This document shows positions 41,582 to 50,299 of a stretch of 64,000 nucleotides of DNA, piece by piece. Both the position numbers and the translations under genes were made by a program. The notes beneath the pieces are model-generated. The model saw only the letters and a program-made list of their open reading frames with translations, did no database searches and was not told the DNA's origin. Position 1 is the first letter of the stretch. Each line of letters starts with the position of its first letter. Source of the stretch: Rhodobacter sp. (GTDB lineage: Bacteria; Pseudomonadota; Alphaproteobacteria; Rhodobacterales; Rhodobacteraceae); the NCBI GenBank assembly GCA_020637595.1, contig JACKKE010000002.1, positions 1 through 64,000 on the forward strand. Reading direction: 5' to 3'.

Positions 41582-41779
41582 TGGTGTCGTCCCTGGCCGG
41601 GGGCGGTTGCCCGCGGGCGTTCTGTGCTGGTGCGGACAGGACGGTGCAAGCGGGGATCCTTGGTCACGGCGGGGGAACCGGGGGCTGAAACGGGCGGGCG
41701 GCGCTCCGGTCTCCGGCACCGTTCCACGGTTGGGTATAGGCCGGGATGCGGTGGAAAATCAAGCCATCCGCGTGAAAGG

Positions 41780-41800
41780 CAACCAACCGAATGGATGATT
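41780..41800 (+). promoter_or_regulatory. 21-bp operator-like motif, copy near the BKACE side
   Basis: CAACCAACCGAATGGATGAT plus T. It lies 199 bp from the BKACE start. Confidence 0.6.
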
Positions 41801-41931
41801 CCATGCAGATCAGCGGCGAGAGGCATCTCAACCAGGGGGAGGTCTCTGAAGAAAACCTCATATATTTCAGCGAAAATCAAAGGACAGTGTGAAAAATTCG
41901 CCGGAAAAATGCACGGACCCCATTGACCATT

Positions 41932-41952
41932 CAACCAACCGTATGGCTGAAT
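41932..41952 (+). promoter_or_regulatory. 21-bp operator-like motif, copy before the CoA-transferase gene
   Basis: CAACCAACCGTATGGCTGAA plus T. It matches the copy at 41780 at 18 of 21 positions and ends 35 bp before the ATG. Confidence 0.6.
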
Positions 41953-41987
41953 GCCCCGCAACCAAGCCATCATCGCGGGAGGATTCG

Positions 41988-43208
41988 ATGTTGTTTCCGG
42001 GGGCCCTGTCCGGGGTGCGTGTTCTGGACGTCACGCAGGCCTACGCCGGGCCGTTCTGCGCACAGCTTCTCGCGGATCAGGGGGCTGACGTGATCAAGGT
42101 CGAAGGGCCGGAAGGTGATGTGAACCGCATCCTCGGCCCCCGGCCAGCGGACGATACGACCCGTGCCTATGCGGCACTGTTCCAGCACTGCAACCGCAAC
42201 AAGCGGGGCATCGTCATCGACCTGAAGTCGGATGCCGGGCGTGCGGCGTTCCTGGATCTGGTGAAGACCGCCGATGTGCTGATCGAGAACTTCCGCTTTG
42301 GGGTGATGGACCGTCTGGGGCTGGGATACGAGACCCTGCAGGCGGTCAACCCGCGGCTGGTCTATACCTCGGTCCGTGGCTTTGGCGACAAGGCCGGCGG
42401 CCTGAGCCCGCTGGCGCCCTATCCGGCGGTGGACATGACCGCCCAGGCCTATGGCGGGGTGATGAGCATCACCGGCCCTGACGCCAACACCCCGACCAAG
42501 ATCGGTGGCGGTTGGGGCGATACGGTGCCGGGCCTCTGGGCGGCCTTTGCCACGGTGACCGCCCTGTTCGAGGCGCGTGCCTCGGGGCAAGGGCAATATG
42601 TCGACATCGCGATGGCCGATACGATCCTGGCGATGTGCGAAGGCATTTCCAGCTTCTATGGCTATGACGACAGCGCGGTGCCGGGACCGACCGGTAACAG
42701 GCTGCCCGATATCGTCCCCTTCGGCACGGTCCGTGCCAAGGACGGCCATGTTGCGCTGGCGGTGCCGCCGGGCCGGGCCTGGGGCGTCTTCTGCGGGTTG
42801 ATCGACCGGCCCGATCTGATCGAGCGCCCGGATTTCGCCACGATCCCGGCGCGCCGCCAGAACGCCGAGGCGGTGTATGCCGAGGTCGAGAAATTCACCA
42901 TGTCGCGCACCAAGGATGAATTGTCCGCAGTTTTTGGCGATCAGATCCCGTTCTCGCCGATCATGGATGCAAAGGATATTCACGGCGACAGCCATTTCGC
43001 CGCCCGCGAGATGCTGGTCGAGATCGACCACCCGGGGTCGGCCCGGCGCCTGCGCACCATCGGCACGCCGGTCAAGCTGTCGCGCACGCCGGGTGGGGTC
43101 CGTCACCGCGCGCCGGTGCTGGGGGAACACACCGACGAGGTGCTGACAGAGGCGGGGTTCGATGCCGAACGGGTCGCCGCGCTGCGGGCCTCGGGGGCGA
43201 TCCGATGA
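41988..43208 (+). CDS. Class III CoA-transferase (CaiB/BaiF family)
   Basis: 406 residues from ATG 41988, with GGGAGGA about 5 bp upstream. VRVLDVTQAYAGPFCAQLLAD, the IKVEGPEGD segment, HCNRNKRGIVIDLKS and RLVYTSVRGFG are family landmarks. The aspartate in YPAVDMTAQAYGG corresponds to the acyl-accepting residue. It would transfer CoA between carboxylic acids. It overlaps the next gene by 4 bp, which encodes a paralogue, so a heteromeric or sequential role is possible. Confidence 0.88.
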   Translation: MLFPGALSGVRVLDVTQAYAGPFCAQLLADQGADVIKVEGPEGDVNRILGPRPADDTTRAYAALFQHCNRNKRGIVIDLKSDAGRAAFLDLVKTADVLIENFRFGVMDRLGLGYETLQAVNPRLVYTSVRGFGDKAGGLSPLAPYPAVDMTAQAYGGVMSITGPDANTPTKIGGGWGDTVPGLWAAFATVTALFEARASGQGQYVDIAMADTILAMCEGISSFYGYDDSAVPGPTGNRLPDIVPFGTVRAKDGHVALAVPPGRAWGVFCGLIDRPDLIERPDFATIPARRQNAEAVYAEVEKFTMSRTKDELSAVFGDQIPFSPIMDAKDIHGDSHFAAREMLVEIDHPGSARRLRTIGTPVKLSRTPGGVRHRAPVLGEHTDEVLTEAGFDAERVAALRASGAIR

Positions 43209-44308
43209 ACGCGCCGTATCCGGGGCCGCTGGCCGGTTTGCGCGTCGTCGAGTTTGCAGGGATTGGCCCCGCGCCCTTTGCCGGGCAGCTTCTGCGCCAG
43301 CTGGGGGCCGAGTTGATCCGTATCGACCGGCCGGCCACCGGGGGCCATCAGCTGCTGCCGATAGACCCGAAGTATGACTTTCTGAACCGCGACAAGACGG
43401 TGCTGGAGATCGACCTCAAGGATCCGGCCGGCATCGCCCGCGCGCTGGATGTGGTCGCGCAGGCCGATGTGGTGATCGAGGGGCTGCGCCCGGGGGTGAT
43501 GGAGCGTTTGGGTCTGGGGCCCGCGGATTGCCTCGCCCGCAACCCGGCGCTGATCTATGGCCGGGTGACCGGCTGGGGGCAGACCGGACCCCTGGCCCAG
43601 CACGCCGGCCACGATATCACCTATATCGCCCTGACCGGCATCCTGAACGCGGTGGGCGAGACCGGCCGCGGCCCGGTGCCGCCGCTCAATCTGGTGGGCG
43701 ATTTCGCGGGTGGCGCGCTCTATCTGGTGATCGGCCTTCTGGCCGCCCGTGAGGAGGTGCGTCGCACCGGCAAGGGGCAGGTGATCGACGCGGCGATGAT
43801 CGACGGCGCGACGCATCTGATGAGCTTTGTCCACGGGCTCAGGCAGGCCGGGTTCTGGTCGCTCGAGCGTGGCGCGAACCAGCCGGACGGGGGCTTTCCG
43901 TTCAACACGGTCTATGAATGCGCCGACGGCAGGTATCTGGCCGTCGCCGCCGCCGAGATGAAATTCCGTATGGATTTCCTGGGCCGGATCGGTCTGGGCG
44001 AGGACGTGGCCAAGGCCGGCGACAAGCCCCGCAACTGGCCGGCCATCAAGGACCGGATCGGCGCCATCCTCGCCACGAAACCGCGCGACGAATGGGCGGC
44101 GTTGCTCGACGGGCCGGACACCTGTGTCGCGCCGGTGCTCGATCTCGACGAGGCCCCCGGCCACCCCCACACCGTCGCGCGCGATCTCTACCGCACGCAG
44201 CCCGACGGAACCCGCGTCGCGGCGGTCGCGCCGCGTTTCTCGCATGGCGACCCGGCCCCGGCCGTCGTCGACGCCGACACCCTGCTGGCCCGCTGGGCGC
44301 AGGCCTGA
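43205..44308 (+). CDS. CaiB/BaiF-fold protein resembling alpha-methylacyl-CoA racemase
   Basis: 367 residues. RVTGWGQTGPLAQHAGHDITYIALTG resembles alpha-methylacyl-CoA racemase (AMACR), with the catalytic histidine in AGHDI, an aspartate in NLVGDFAGG and a glutamate in AAAEMKF. It may invert the 2-methyl centre of an acyl-CoA so that the acyl-CoA dehydrogenase can act, rather than transfer CoA. It is co-translated with the preceding family member. Confidence 0.85.
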   Translation: MNAPYPGPLAGLRVVEFAGIGPAPFAGQLLRQLGAELIRIDRPATGGHQLLPIDPKYDFLNRDKTVLEIDLKDPAGIARALDVVAQADVVIEGLRPGVMERLGLGPADCLARNPALIYGRVTGWGQTGPLAQHAGHDITYIALTGILNAVGETGRGPVPPLNLVGDFAGGALYLVIGLLAAREEVRRTGKGQVIDAAMIDGATHLMSFVHGLRQAGFWSLERGANQPDGGFPFNTVYECADGRYLAVAAAEMKFRMDFLGRIGLGEDVAKAGDKPRNWPAIKDRIGAILATKPRDEWAALLDGPDTCVAPVLDLDEAPGHPHTVARDLYRTQPDGTRVAAVAPRFSHGDPAPAVVDADTLLARWAQA

Positions 44309-44328
44309 CTTTACCAAGGAGAGACCCC

Positions 44329-45501
44329 ATGAAAATCGTCAAGGTCGAGCTGATCCCTGTCACCTCGCCGCTGCCCAAGCCCTTCTACATGCCGGAAACC
44401 AAGATCACCGGTATCGACAGCCTGCTGATCAAGATCCACACCGACACCGGTCTGGTGGGGATCGCCGACTCGGGCGATACCTCGACCTGGTATCGCGGCG
44501 AGATCCAGGACACGATGATGGGCATCATCGGCAAGCACATCGTGCCGCGCATCCTGCTGGGCGAGGATCCGCGCAACATCGAAAAGATCGTTGGCCGGAT
44601 GGACACGCTGATCCGCGACAACAATCAGGCCAAGGCGCTGGTCGATTTCGCGCTGCACGACCTCAAGGGCAAGATCCTGGGCGTGCCGGTCTATCAGCTG
44701 CTGGGCGGCAAGACCGCGCCGAGCCAGCGTCAGGGCTGGGTCTGTTCGGCCGGATCGGCGCAGAAGGTGGCCGACGAGGCACTGGAGGCGCTCAAGCACG
44801 GTTTCAGCCTGATCAAGCTGAAGATCGGCGCGGGCACCGAAAAGGACGACGTCGATGTCGTTTCGACGGTGCGCGCGGCGATTGGCGACGATGTGCCGCT
44901 GACGGTCGACGTCAACGGGTTCTGGAACTACGACCGCGCGCTCAAGACCATGCGCAAACTGGACCCGTTCGAGTTGAAATGCGTCGAACAGCCGCTGCCG
45001 TGGTGGGACATCGAGGGCATGGCCCGTCTGCGCCAGCAGATCCGCACGCCGATCTTTGCCGATGAATCGGCGCAGGAACTGCATCACCTGCGCGAATTGA
45101 TCGAGCGCCGCGCCTGCGACGGGCTGTTCATCAAGATGCAAAAGGCCGGTGGTCTGCTGAAATCGCAGCGGTGGCTGACGATGGCGCGCCTGGCCGATAT
45201 GGGCGTGATGTCCGGCTGTATGATCGGGTCGGGGCTCGAGGCCAGCCCGTCCTGCCATCTGTGGGTCGCGGATCAATGGGCCAGCCAGTTCCTGGGCGAA
45301 AATGTCGGCCCGCTGACCATTTCCGGCGCCTGGTCGATCGACCGGCCCGACCAGTTCGAGGGCATCTGCCTGAACGATCCGCTGTTCGTCAACGGCGAGA
45401 TGATTCCGAACGAGGGGCCCGGCTTCGGCATCGAGCTGAACGAAGAGTTCATTGCCCGCAACATCACGCGCGGCATGGTGCCCGTGACCATCACAGCCTA
45501 A
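44329..45501 (+). CDS. Enolase-superfamily enzyme (muconate-cycloisomerase subgroup)
   Basis: 390 residues from ATG 44329 (AAGGAGAG upstream). The barrel shows the KxK acid/base pair K163/K165 (LIKLKIG), metal ligands D194 (TVDVNG), E220 (CVEQPLP) and D245 (FADES), and K269 or K272 beyond. This pattern is the muconate lactonising enzyme subgroup, which covers cycloisomerases, racemases and dehydratases. Its reaction is not predictable from sequence alone. A strong terminator-like hairpin follows, separating it from the TRAP membrane genes. Confidence 0.87.
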   Translation: MKIVKVELIPVTSPLPKPFYMPETKITGIDSLLIKIHTDTGLVGIADSGDTSTWYRGEIQDTMMGIIGKHIVPRILLGEDPRNIEKIVGRMDTLIRDNNQAKALVDFALHDLKGKILGVPVYQLLGGKTAPSQRQGWVCSAGSAQKVADEALEALKHGFSLIKLKIGAGTEKDDVDVVSTVRAAIGDDVPLTVDVNGFWNYDRALKTMRKLDPFELKCVEQPLPWWDIEGMARLRQQIRTPIFADESAQELHHLRELIERRACDGLFIKMQKAGGLLKSQRWLTMARLADMGVMSGCMIGSGLEASPSCHLWVADQWASQFLGENVGPLTISGAWSIDRPDQFEGICLNDPLFVNGEMIPNEGPGFGIELNEEFIARNITRGMVPVTITA

Positions 45502-45509
45502 GCCTGCAG

Positions 45510-45534
45510 GGGGTGGCGCCGTGCCACCCCTTTT
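45510..45534 (+). terminator. Intrinsic terminator-like hairpin with T-run
   Basis: GGGGTGGC (45510-45517) pairs with GCCACCCC (45523-45530) and is followed by TTTT. It sits between the enolase gene and the TRAP membrane genes and may attenuate them. Confidence 0.7.
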
Positions 45535-45551
45535 CCAACGGGAGGGGAGAA

Positions 45552-46055
45552 ATGCTGCTCGAGAAACTCGACCGTGCGATGAAGCGCATGACCCGGCTGC
45601 TGGCCTATGGCGGGGCGGTAGCCCTGTTGGGCTGCGTCGCGGTGACGGTGGTCGATGTGACCAAGCGCAACTTTTTCGCCTCGTCGGTGTTTGGCGCGGT
45701 CGAATGGGTGCAGCTGGGGATCATCTGGGCCGCCTTTCTGACGATCCCGCTGGGCTTTGCGCATGGTAGCCATATCGCGGTCGATGTCTTTCTCGCCCGC
45801 GCCCGGCTGGGTGTGCGGCGGATCGTCGATGTCGCGAACATGCTCGCCGCCTTCCTTGCCCTGGGGGCCTGCCTGTGGTGGGGGTTCGAACAGGCGCGGC
45901 ATTCCTTTGCGACCAATGAACTGACCCTGACCGCCGGCCTTCCGCTGTGGCTGTTCTGGCTGCCGATCATGGTCGGGACGGCGCTGTCGGCGCTGTCCGC
46001 CCTCGTCGTCGCGCTGATCAAGCTCGCCGGCACCACGCCGGGCACGGAGGCCTGA
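45552..46055 (+). CDS. TRAP transporter small membrane subunit (DctQ family), second system
   Basis: 167 residues from ATG 45552, with GGAGGGGAG upstream. Four hydrophobic helices are visible, including LLAYGGAVALLGCVAVTVVD and LWLFWLPIMVGTALSALSAL, with the family GSHIAVDVF segment. No binding-protein gene is adjacent, so it probably serves the DctP encoded at 34883. Confidence 0.9.
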   Translation: MLLEKLDRAMKRMTRLLAYGGAVALLGCVAVTVVDVTKRNFFASSVFGAVEWVQLGIIWAAFLTIPLGFAHGSHIAVDVFLARARLGVRRIVDVANMLAAFLALGACLWWGFEQARHSFATNELTLTAGLPLWLFWLPIMVGTALSALSALVVALIKLAGTTPGTEA

Positions 46056-46058
46056 GAC

Positions 46059-47342
46059 ATGATCACCGGATTGCTCGGTTTCCTGGCCCTTGCTGCACTG
46101 ATCTCGATGCAGATGCCGATCGGCGTGGCGATGATCGTCGTCGGCGGCATCGGCATCTGGTGGATGGGCGGCATCGGCCTGGTGTCCTATGCCATCGGCA
46201 CCGCACCGTTCGAGGCGACCTATCCCTACGCGCTCTCGGTGCTGCCGCTCTTTGTGATGATGGGCGTCTTTGCCACCCATTCCGGGATCTCGCGCAAGCT
46301 GTTCAACACCGCCAATGCGATTGTCGGGCACCTGCGCGGCGGGCTGGGCATGGCGACGGTCGGCGCCTGCGCCGGGTTCGGCGCGATCTGCGGCTCGTCG
46401 TTGGCGACCTCGGCGACGATGGCGCGGATCGCCATCCCCGAGATGCAGCGCCACAACTATGACATGCGGCTGGCCGCGGGTGCGGTGGCGGCGGGGGGAA
46501 CCATCGGCATCATGATCCCGCCCAGCCTGGCGCTGGCGATGTTCGGGATCCTCACGCAGACCTCGATCGGCAGCCTGTATATGGCCGCCATCCTGCCCGG
46601 CATCCTGGGCACGCTGCTTTATGCGCTGGCGGTCGCCTCGGTGGTGCTGCGCGATCCGCAGGCGGGCCCGCGTGGCGACGCGATGACGATGGGCGACCGG
46701 CTGCGGGCGCTGATGGCGACCTTTGATGTGCTGGTGTTGTTCACGATCATCCTCGGCGGCATGTTCGGCGGTTTCTTTTCCGCCACCGAAGGGGCCGCTG
46801 TCGGTGTCGCTGGGGCGCTGCTGATCGCCGCCTATCGCGGAATGCTGACGTGGAGGTCCTTTACCGATGGCCTGGCCGAGACCGCGACCACCGTCGGCAT
46901 GCTGTTCATGGTGCTGATCGGCGCCAAGGTCTTCGGGTTCTTCATCGACTTGTCGGGCCTGCCCAATGCGGCGGTCGGCTTTGTCCGGGACCTGGGCTGG
47001 TCATGGTTCGCGATCCTGCTGCTGATCCTGGCGATCTATCTGGTTTTGGGGTGCATCCTCGACGGTCTGGCGATGATGATCATCACCATTCCCGTGGTCT
47101 TTCCGATCGTCCAGACGCTGGGGATCGACCCGATCTGGTTCGGCATCCTGATGGTCACGGTGTCCGAGGTCGGGCTGATCTCGCCACCGTTCGGCATGAA
47201 CCTGTTCGTGGTGCAGGCGGCGCGGCCGGAGATCCGATACATGACGATGGTGCGCGGGGTGGCGCCCTTTATCGGTGCCGATATCCTGCGGATCGCCCTG
47301 CTGATCGCCTTCCCGGCCATCACCCTCTATTTCGTCCGCTAG
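46059..47342 (+). CDS. TRAP transporter large membrane subunit (DctM family), second system
   Basis: 427 residues with about 12 helices. FGAICGSSLATSATMARIAIPEM, GGTIGIMIPPSLALAM and GLISPPFGMNLFV mark the family. It starts 3 bp after DctQ. The stop faces the dehydratase fusion gene across 21 bp. Confidence 0.92.
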   Translation: MITGLLGFLALAALISMQMPIGVAMIVVGGIGIWWMGGIGLVSYAIGTAPFEATYPYALSVLPLFVMMGVFATHSGISRKLFNTANAIVGHLRGGLGMATVGACAGFGAICGSSLATSATMARIAIPEMQRHNYDMRLAAGAVAAGGTIGIMIPPSLALAMFGILTQTSIGSLYMAAILPGILGTLLYALAVASVVLRDPQAGPRGDAMTMGDRLRALMATFDVLVLFTIILGGMFGGFFSATEGAAVGVAGALLIAAYRGMLTWRSFTDGLAETATTVGMLFMVLIGAKVFGFFIDLSGLPNAAVGFVRDLGWSWFAILLLILAIYLVLGCILDGLAMMIITIPVVFPIVQTLGIDPIWFGILMVTVSEVGLISPPFGMNLFVVQAARPEIRYMTMVRGVAPFIGADILRIALLIAFPAITLYFVR

Positions 47343-47363
47343 GACGCGAGCACAGGCACGATG

Positions 47364-49250
47364 TCACGCCCGCGGCACGCTGGCGTGACGCAGGAGGCGT
47401 TTCTGGGCGGCGATGCGGAACGGGGCGTTCGGGCCGCCATAGCCGCCATAGCCGGGATCGCGCTGGACGATCTCGAAGAACATGCCGCTGCCAAAGGGCC
47501 GGGCGTAGAGCTGGTGGAACGCGCCGCCCGCGTCCGCGTCATAAAGGATGTTCGCCGCCTGTATCCGCGCCAGATGGTCAGGGTCCAAGTCGAACCGGGC
47601 GGCGAGGTCGTCATAGTAGTTCGCGCTCAGCGGCAGGGCCTCGAACCCGCGCGCGGCCAGCCGTTCGGCGGTGGCAAAGATGTCGTCGCAGGCAAAGGCC
47701 ACATGCTGCACCGAGGCGCCAAAACTGTCGGCCAGAAAGTTGCCGGCCAGCGTCCGGTGGGTCTCGGCGCCGTTCAGGGTGATGCGCAGGCCTTTGTCCG
47801 CGGTTTCCAGCGCCTGACTGCGCACCAGCCCGTCGGGGTCGATCACGTCGACCATCGGCGTTTTCTGCATCGGGAACAGCGCCTGATAGAACAGCGTCCA
47901 GCTGAGCATCGCGTCATAGCTCATGGTCTGCGCCAGATGGTCGATGCGTCGCAGTCCGACGCCGGCATCGGCGGGGTCAAGCGCCTCGAACTCGACCGAC
48001 CAGACATCGGTCAGGCCGCTGCCCGCGTCGAGGAAATGCAGCAGGCTGCCGCCCAGTCCGCGGATCGCCGGGATCGGCAGTTCGTCGGCCGTGCGCGGCT
48101 GGTCATAGGGGGCAGACCCCAGCGCCGCGGCGCGTGCCGCCACCGCCGGGGCATCGGACACCCGCAGGCCGATGTCGCACACGCTGGTGCCGTGGGTCGA
48201 ATAGGCCGAGCCCGCGAAGTCGCTGCGCGAGCGGTTTACCAGCAGGCGGATGTCGCCCTGCTGCCAAACCGTCAGGGCACGGTGCCGGTGGCGCGCGGTC
48301 CGGGCAAAGCCGAGTGCGGCGAACTGCGCCTCGAGCGTTTCGGCATCGGCGCCGCGGGCGGCGAATTCGAGGAACTCGACGCCATCGACGGCGTCGCGGG
48401 CGGGAAATTCGGGCAGGGCCAGCGCGATCTCGGGTTCGGCGCGGCGGACATCGTCCATCAGTGCCATGACCGAACGATAGCCGTCCTGCGCCACGCCGCG
48501 CGCGGATCCGCCGCGGAACTGATCGTTGAAGATCTCGAGGCTGACCGGCCCGCGATACCCCGTCGCGGCAACCGCACGCATGAAGCCCCGCACGTCCAGA
48601 TCGCCCTCGCCGGGCATGTTGCGGAAGTGCCGCGACCAATACAGCAGATCCATCTCGATCGCCGGGGCGTCGGCCAGCTGGACAAAGAAGATCTTGTCGC
48701 CGGGGATGCGGCGGATCGTGTTCGGGTCGATCCTGCGCGCCAGCGTGTGGAAACTGTCGAGGATCAGCCCCACGTTCGGATGATCCGCGCGGCGCACCAC
48801 CTCCCAGGCATCGCGGTGGTCAAAGACATGGCGCCCCCAGGCCAGCGCCTCGTAGCCCAGACGGATGCCGCGCGGGGCGGCGATCTCGCCCAGAGCGGCG
48901 AAATCGTCGGCCATCCTGTCGATGCCACCCAGGGCCTCGGGGTGGACCGAGGAACAGATCAGGATGTCCCGCGTGCCCAGCTCGGCCATCAGGTCGAACT
49001 TGCGCTCGGCCCGGGCAAAGGCGCGGCGGCGGTGCGGTTCGGGCAACCCCTCGAAGTCGCGAAACGGCTGGAACAGCACGATCTCCAGCCCGTGATCGCG
49101 CACCATCCGCCCCACCTCGCGCGGGCCGCCGTCATGGGCGATGAAATCCTGTTCGAAGATCTCGACGCCCTTGAACCCGGCGGCGGCAATGGCTTCGAGC
49201 TTGTCCCGCAGCGTCCCGGGAACCGTAACGGTGGCGGTAGAGGCGAGCAT
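47364..49250 (-). CDS. Two-domain 3-dehydroshikimate dehydratase / HPPD-like fusion (QsuB type)
   Basis: 628 residues from ATG 49250 (GAGGA upstream). Residues 1-270 form a sugar-phosphate-isomerase-like barrel with metal ligands in IFEQD, LGYEALAWGRH, LILDSFH and SLEIFND. Residues about 290-628 are a 4-hydroxyphenylpyruvate-dioxygenase-like VOC pair (DHLAQTM, QHVAFACDDI, FFEIVQRDPGYGG). In QsuB-like fusions the barrel dehydrates 3-dehydroshikimate to protocatechuate, and the VOC half is not needed for that step. It lies at the end of a leftward gene set but has its own dyad-rich upstream region, so it may have a separate promoter. Confidence 0.88.
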   Translation of the reverse strand: MLASTATVTVPGTLRDKLEAIAAAGFKGVEIFEQDFIAHDGGPREVGRMVRDHGLEIVLFQPFRDFEGLPEPHRRRAFARAERKFDLMAELGTRDILICSSVHPEALGGIDRMADDFAALGEIAAPRGIRLGYEALAWGRHVFDHRDAWEVVRRADHPNVGLILDSFHTLARRIDPNTIRRIPGDKIFFVQLADAPAIEMDLLYWSRHFRNMPGEGDLDVRGFMRAVAATGYRGPVSLEIFNDQFRGGSARGVAQDGYRSVMALMDDVRRAEPEIALALPEFPARDAVDGVEFLEFAARGADAETLEAQFAALGFARTARHRHRALTVWQQGDIRLLVNRSRSDFAGSAYSTHGTSVCDIGLRVSDAPAVAARAAALGSAPYDQPRTADELPIPAIRGLGGSLLHFLDAGSGLTDVWSVEFEALDPADAGVGLRRIDHLAQTMSYDAMLSWTLFYQALFPMQKTPMVDVIDPDGLVRSQALETADKGLRITLNGAETHRTLAGNFLADSFGASVQHVAFACDDIFATAERLAARGFEALPLSANYYDDLAARFDLDPDHLARIQAANILYDADAGGAFHQLYARPFGSGMFFEIVQRDPGYGGYGGPNAPFRIAAQKRLLRHASVPRA

Positions 49251-49266
49251 GGGTGGTCCTCGGCAA

Positions 49267-49322
49267 CAGACGGCATACAGTGCAAATCGCACTTTGTAAC
49301 GCAGAGTACATTATGCCGTCTG
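49267..49322. promoter_or_regulatory. Nested inverted repeats upstream of the dehydratase fusion
   Basis: CAGACGGCATA (49267-49277) and TATGCCGTCTG (49312-49322) are perfect 11-bp inverted copies 34 bp apart. Inside them AGTGC and GCACT flank 5 bp (49279-49293). They lie 16-72 bp before the ATG and look like a two-site operator. Confidence 0.65.
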
Positions 49323-49348
49323 TGCGTGGAATACCCTATCTGAGCCCC

Positions 49349-50299
49349 TCAGGCCGAGGCGCGCCGGGCGATGGAAGACAGGTAGGTGGCAAAGGATTGC
49401 GCGCGCTGCCGGGCGATGGCGACGGCCCGTTCCGGGCTGATCTCGATAAAGCCCACCGGGTCGCGCGGGCGCAGCTGGGCGAATCCGTCCAGATCGTCGG
49501 CCAGCACGGTGGCGATCTTTGGGTAACCACCGGTGGTCTGATGGTCGGCCATCAGCACCGCCGGCATCCCGTCGCCGGCGACCTGAACCGAGCCACGCAG
49601 GATCGGTTCGGACGGGATCGACAGGGCACCGTTCAACTCCAGTGGGCTGCCGCGCAGCCGCACGCCCATCCGGTCGGCGGCGTCGGTGACCTGATACGGC
49701 GCCCCGAACAGCGCGCCCCGCGCCTCGGGGACAAAGCACCGCCCTTGAGGACCGAACACCGCGTGCAGCCGGTTTCGCGGCCGCGCCGAGACCGGGCAGG
49801 GCAGCAGGCGGTCATCATCCAGGAGGCGGGTGTTGCGGACCGTCAGTGTGTCACCGGCCTTCAGCCGTCCGCCGCCGAACCCGGACAGGGCGTGCGTCGA
49901 GGCGCTGCCCAGCCAGGTCGGGGTGTCGAGAGCGCCGGCAAAGGCGAGGCATGTCCAGGCCCCCCAAGGACCGCGGCGAATGGTCAGCGTGTCGCCCGCG
50001 CGCAGGGTGAACACGGCCCAGGAACCCAGCCGCTGCGCGCCGGCCTCGACGATGAACCCGCCGCCGGCGATGGCCAGGGTCACCGCGCCCTCAACAAGGT
50101 CCATCACCAGCCCGCCCAGCGATACCTCGATCCCGGCGGCACCCGCGGGATTGCCCAAGGCGGTGTTGGCGATGGTCAACGCCTTACGGTCCATCGGCCC
50201 CGAATTTGGCACGCCAAAGCGCATCAGCCCCGGCCGCCCGCCATCCTGCACCGAGACCAGCGGCCCCGCAGAGCGGATCTGGAACACGGCATCAGTCAT
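49349..50299 (-). CDS. pxpC: 5-oxoprolinase subunit PxpC
   Basis: 316 residues. The N terminus (VSVQDGGRPGLMRFGVPNSGPMD) and PILRGSVQVAGDGMPAVLMADHQTTGGYPKIA are diagnostic of the PxpC/biotin-dependent carboxyltransferase-like family. PxpABC hydrolyses 5-oxo-L-proline to glutamate with ATP. It overlaps pxpB by 8 bp. Confidence 0.9.
   Translation of the reverse strand: MTDAVFQIRSAGPLVSVQDGGRPGLMRFGVPNSGPMDRKALTIANTALGNPAGAAGIEVSLGGLVMDLVEGAVTLAIAGGGFIVEAGAQRLGSWAVFTLRAGDTLTIRRGPWGAWTCLAFAGALDTPTWLGSASTHALSGFGGGRLKAGDTLTVRNTRLLDDDRLLPCPVSARPRNRLHAVFGPQGRCFVPEARGALFGAPYQVTDAADRMGVRLRGSPLELNGALSIPSEPILRGSVQVAGDGMPAVLMADHQTTGGYPKIATVLADDLDGFAQLRPRDPVGFIEISPERAVAIARQRAQSFATYLSSIARRASA

Larger units (their letters stand above)
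41582..41987. promoter_or_regulatory. Divergent promoter region of the BKACE and CoA-transferase operons
   Basis: 406 bp without a gene. It is AT-rich around 41840-41920 and holds two copies of the 21-bp motif (41780 and 41932), one near each operon. Confidence 0.6.
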
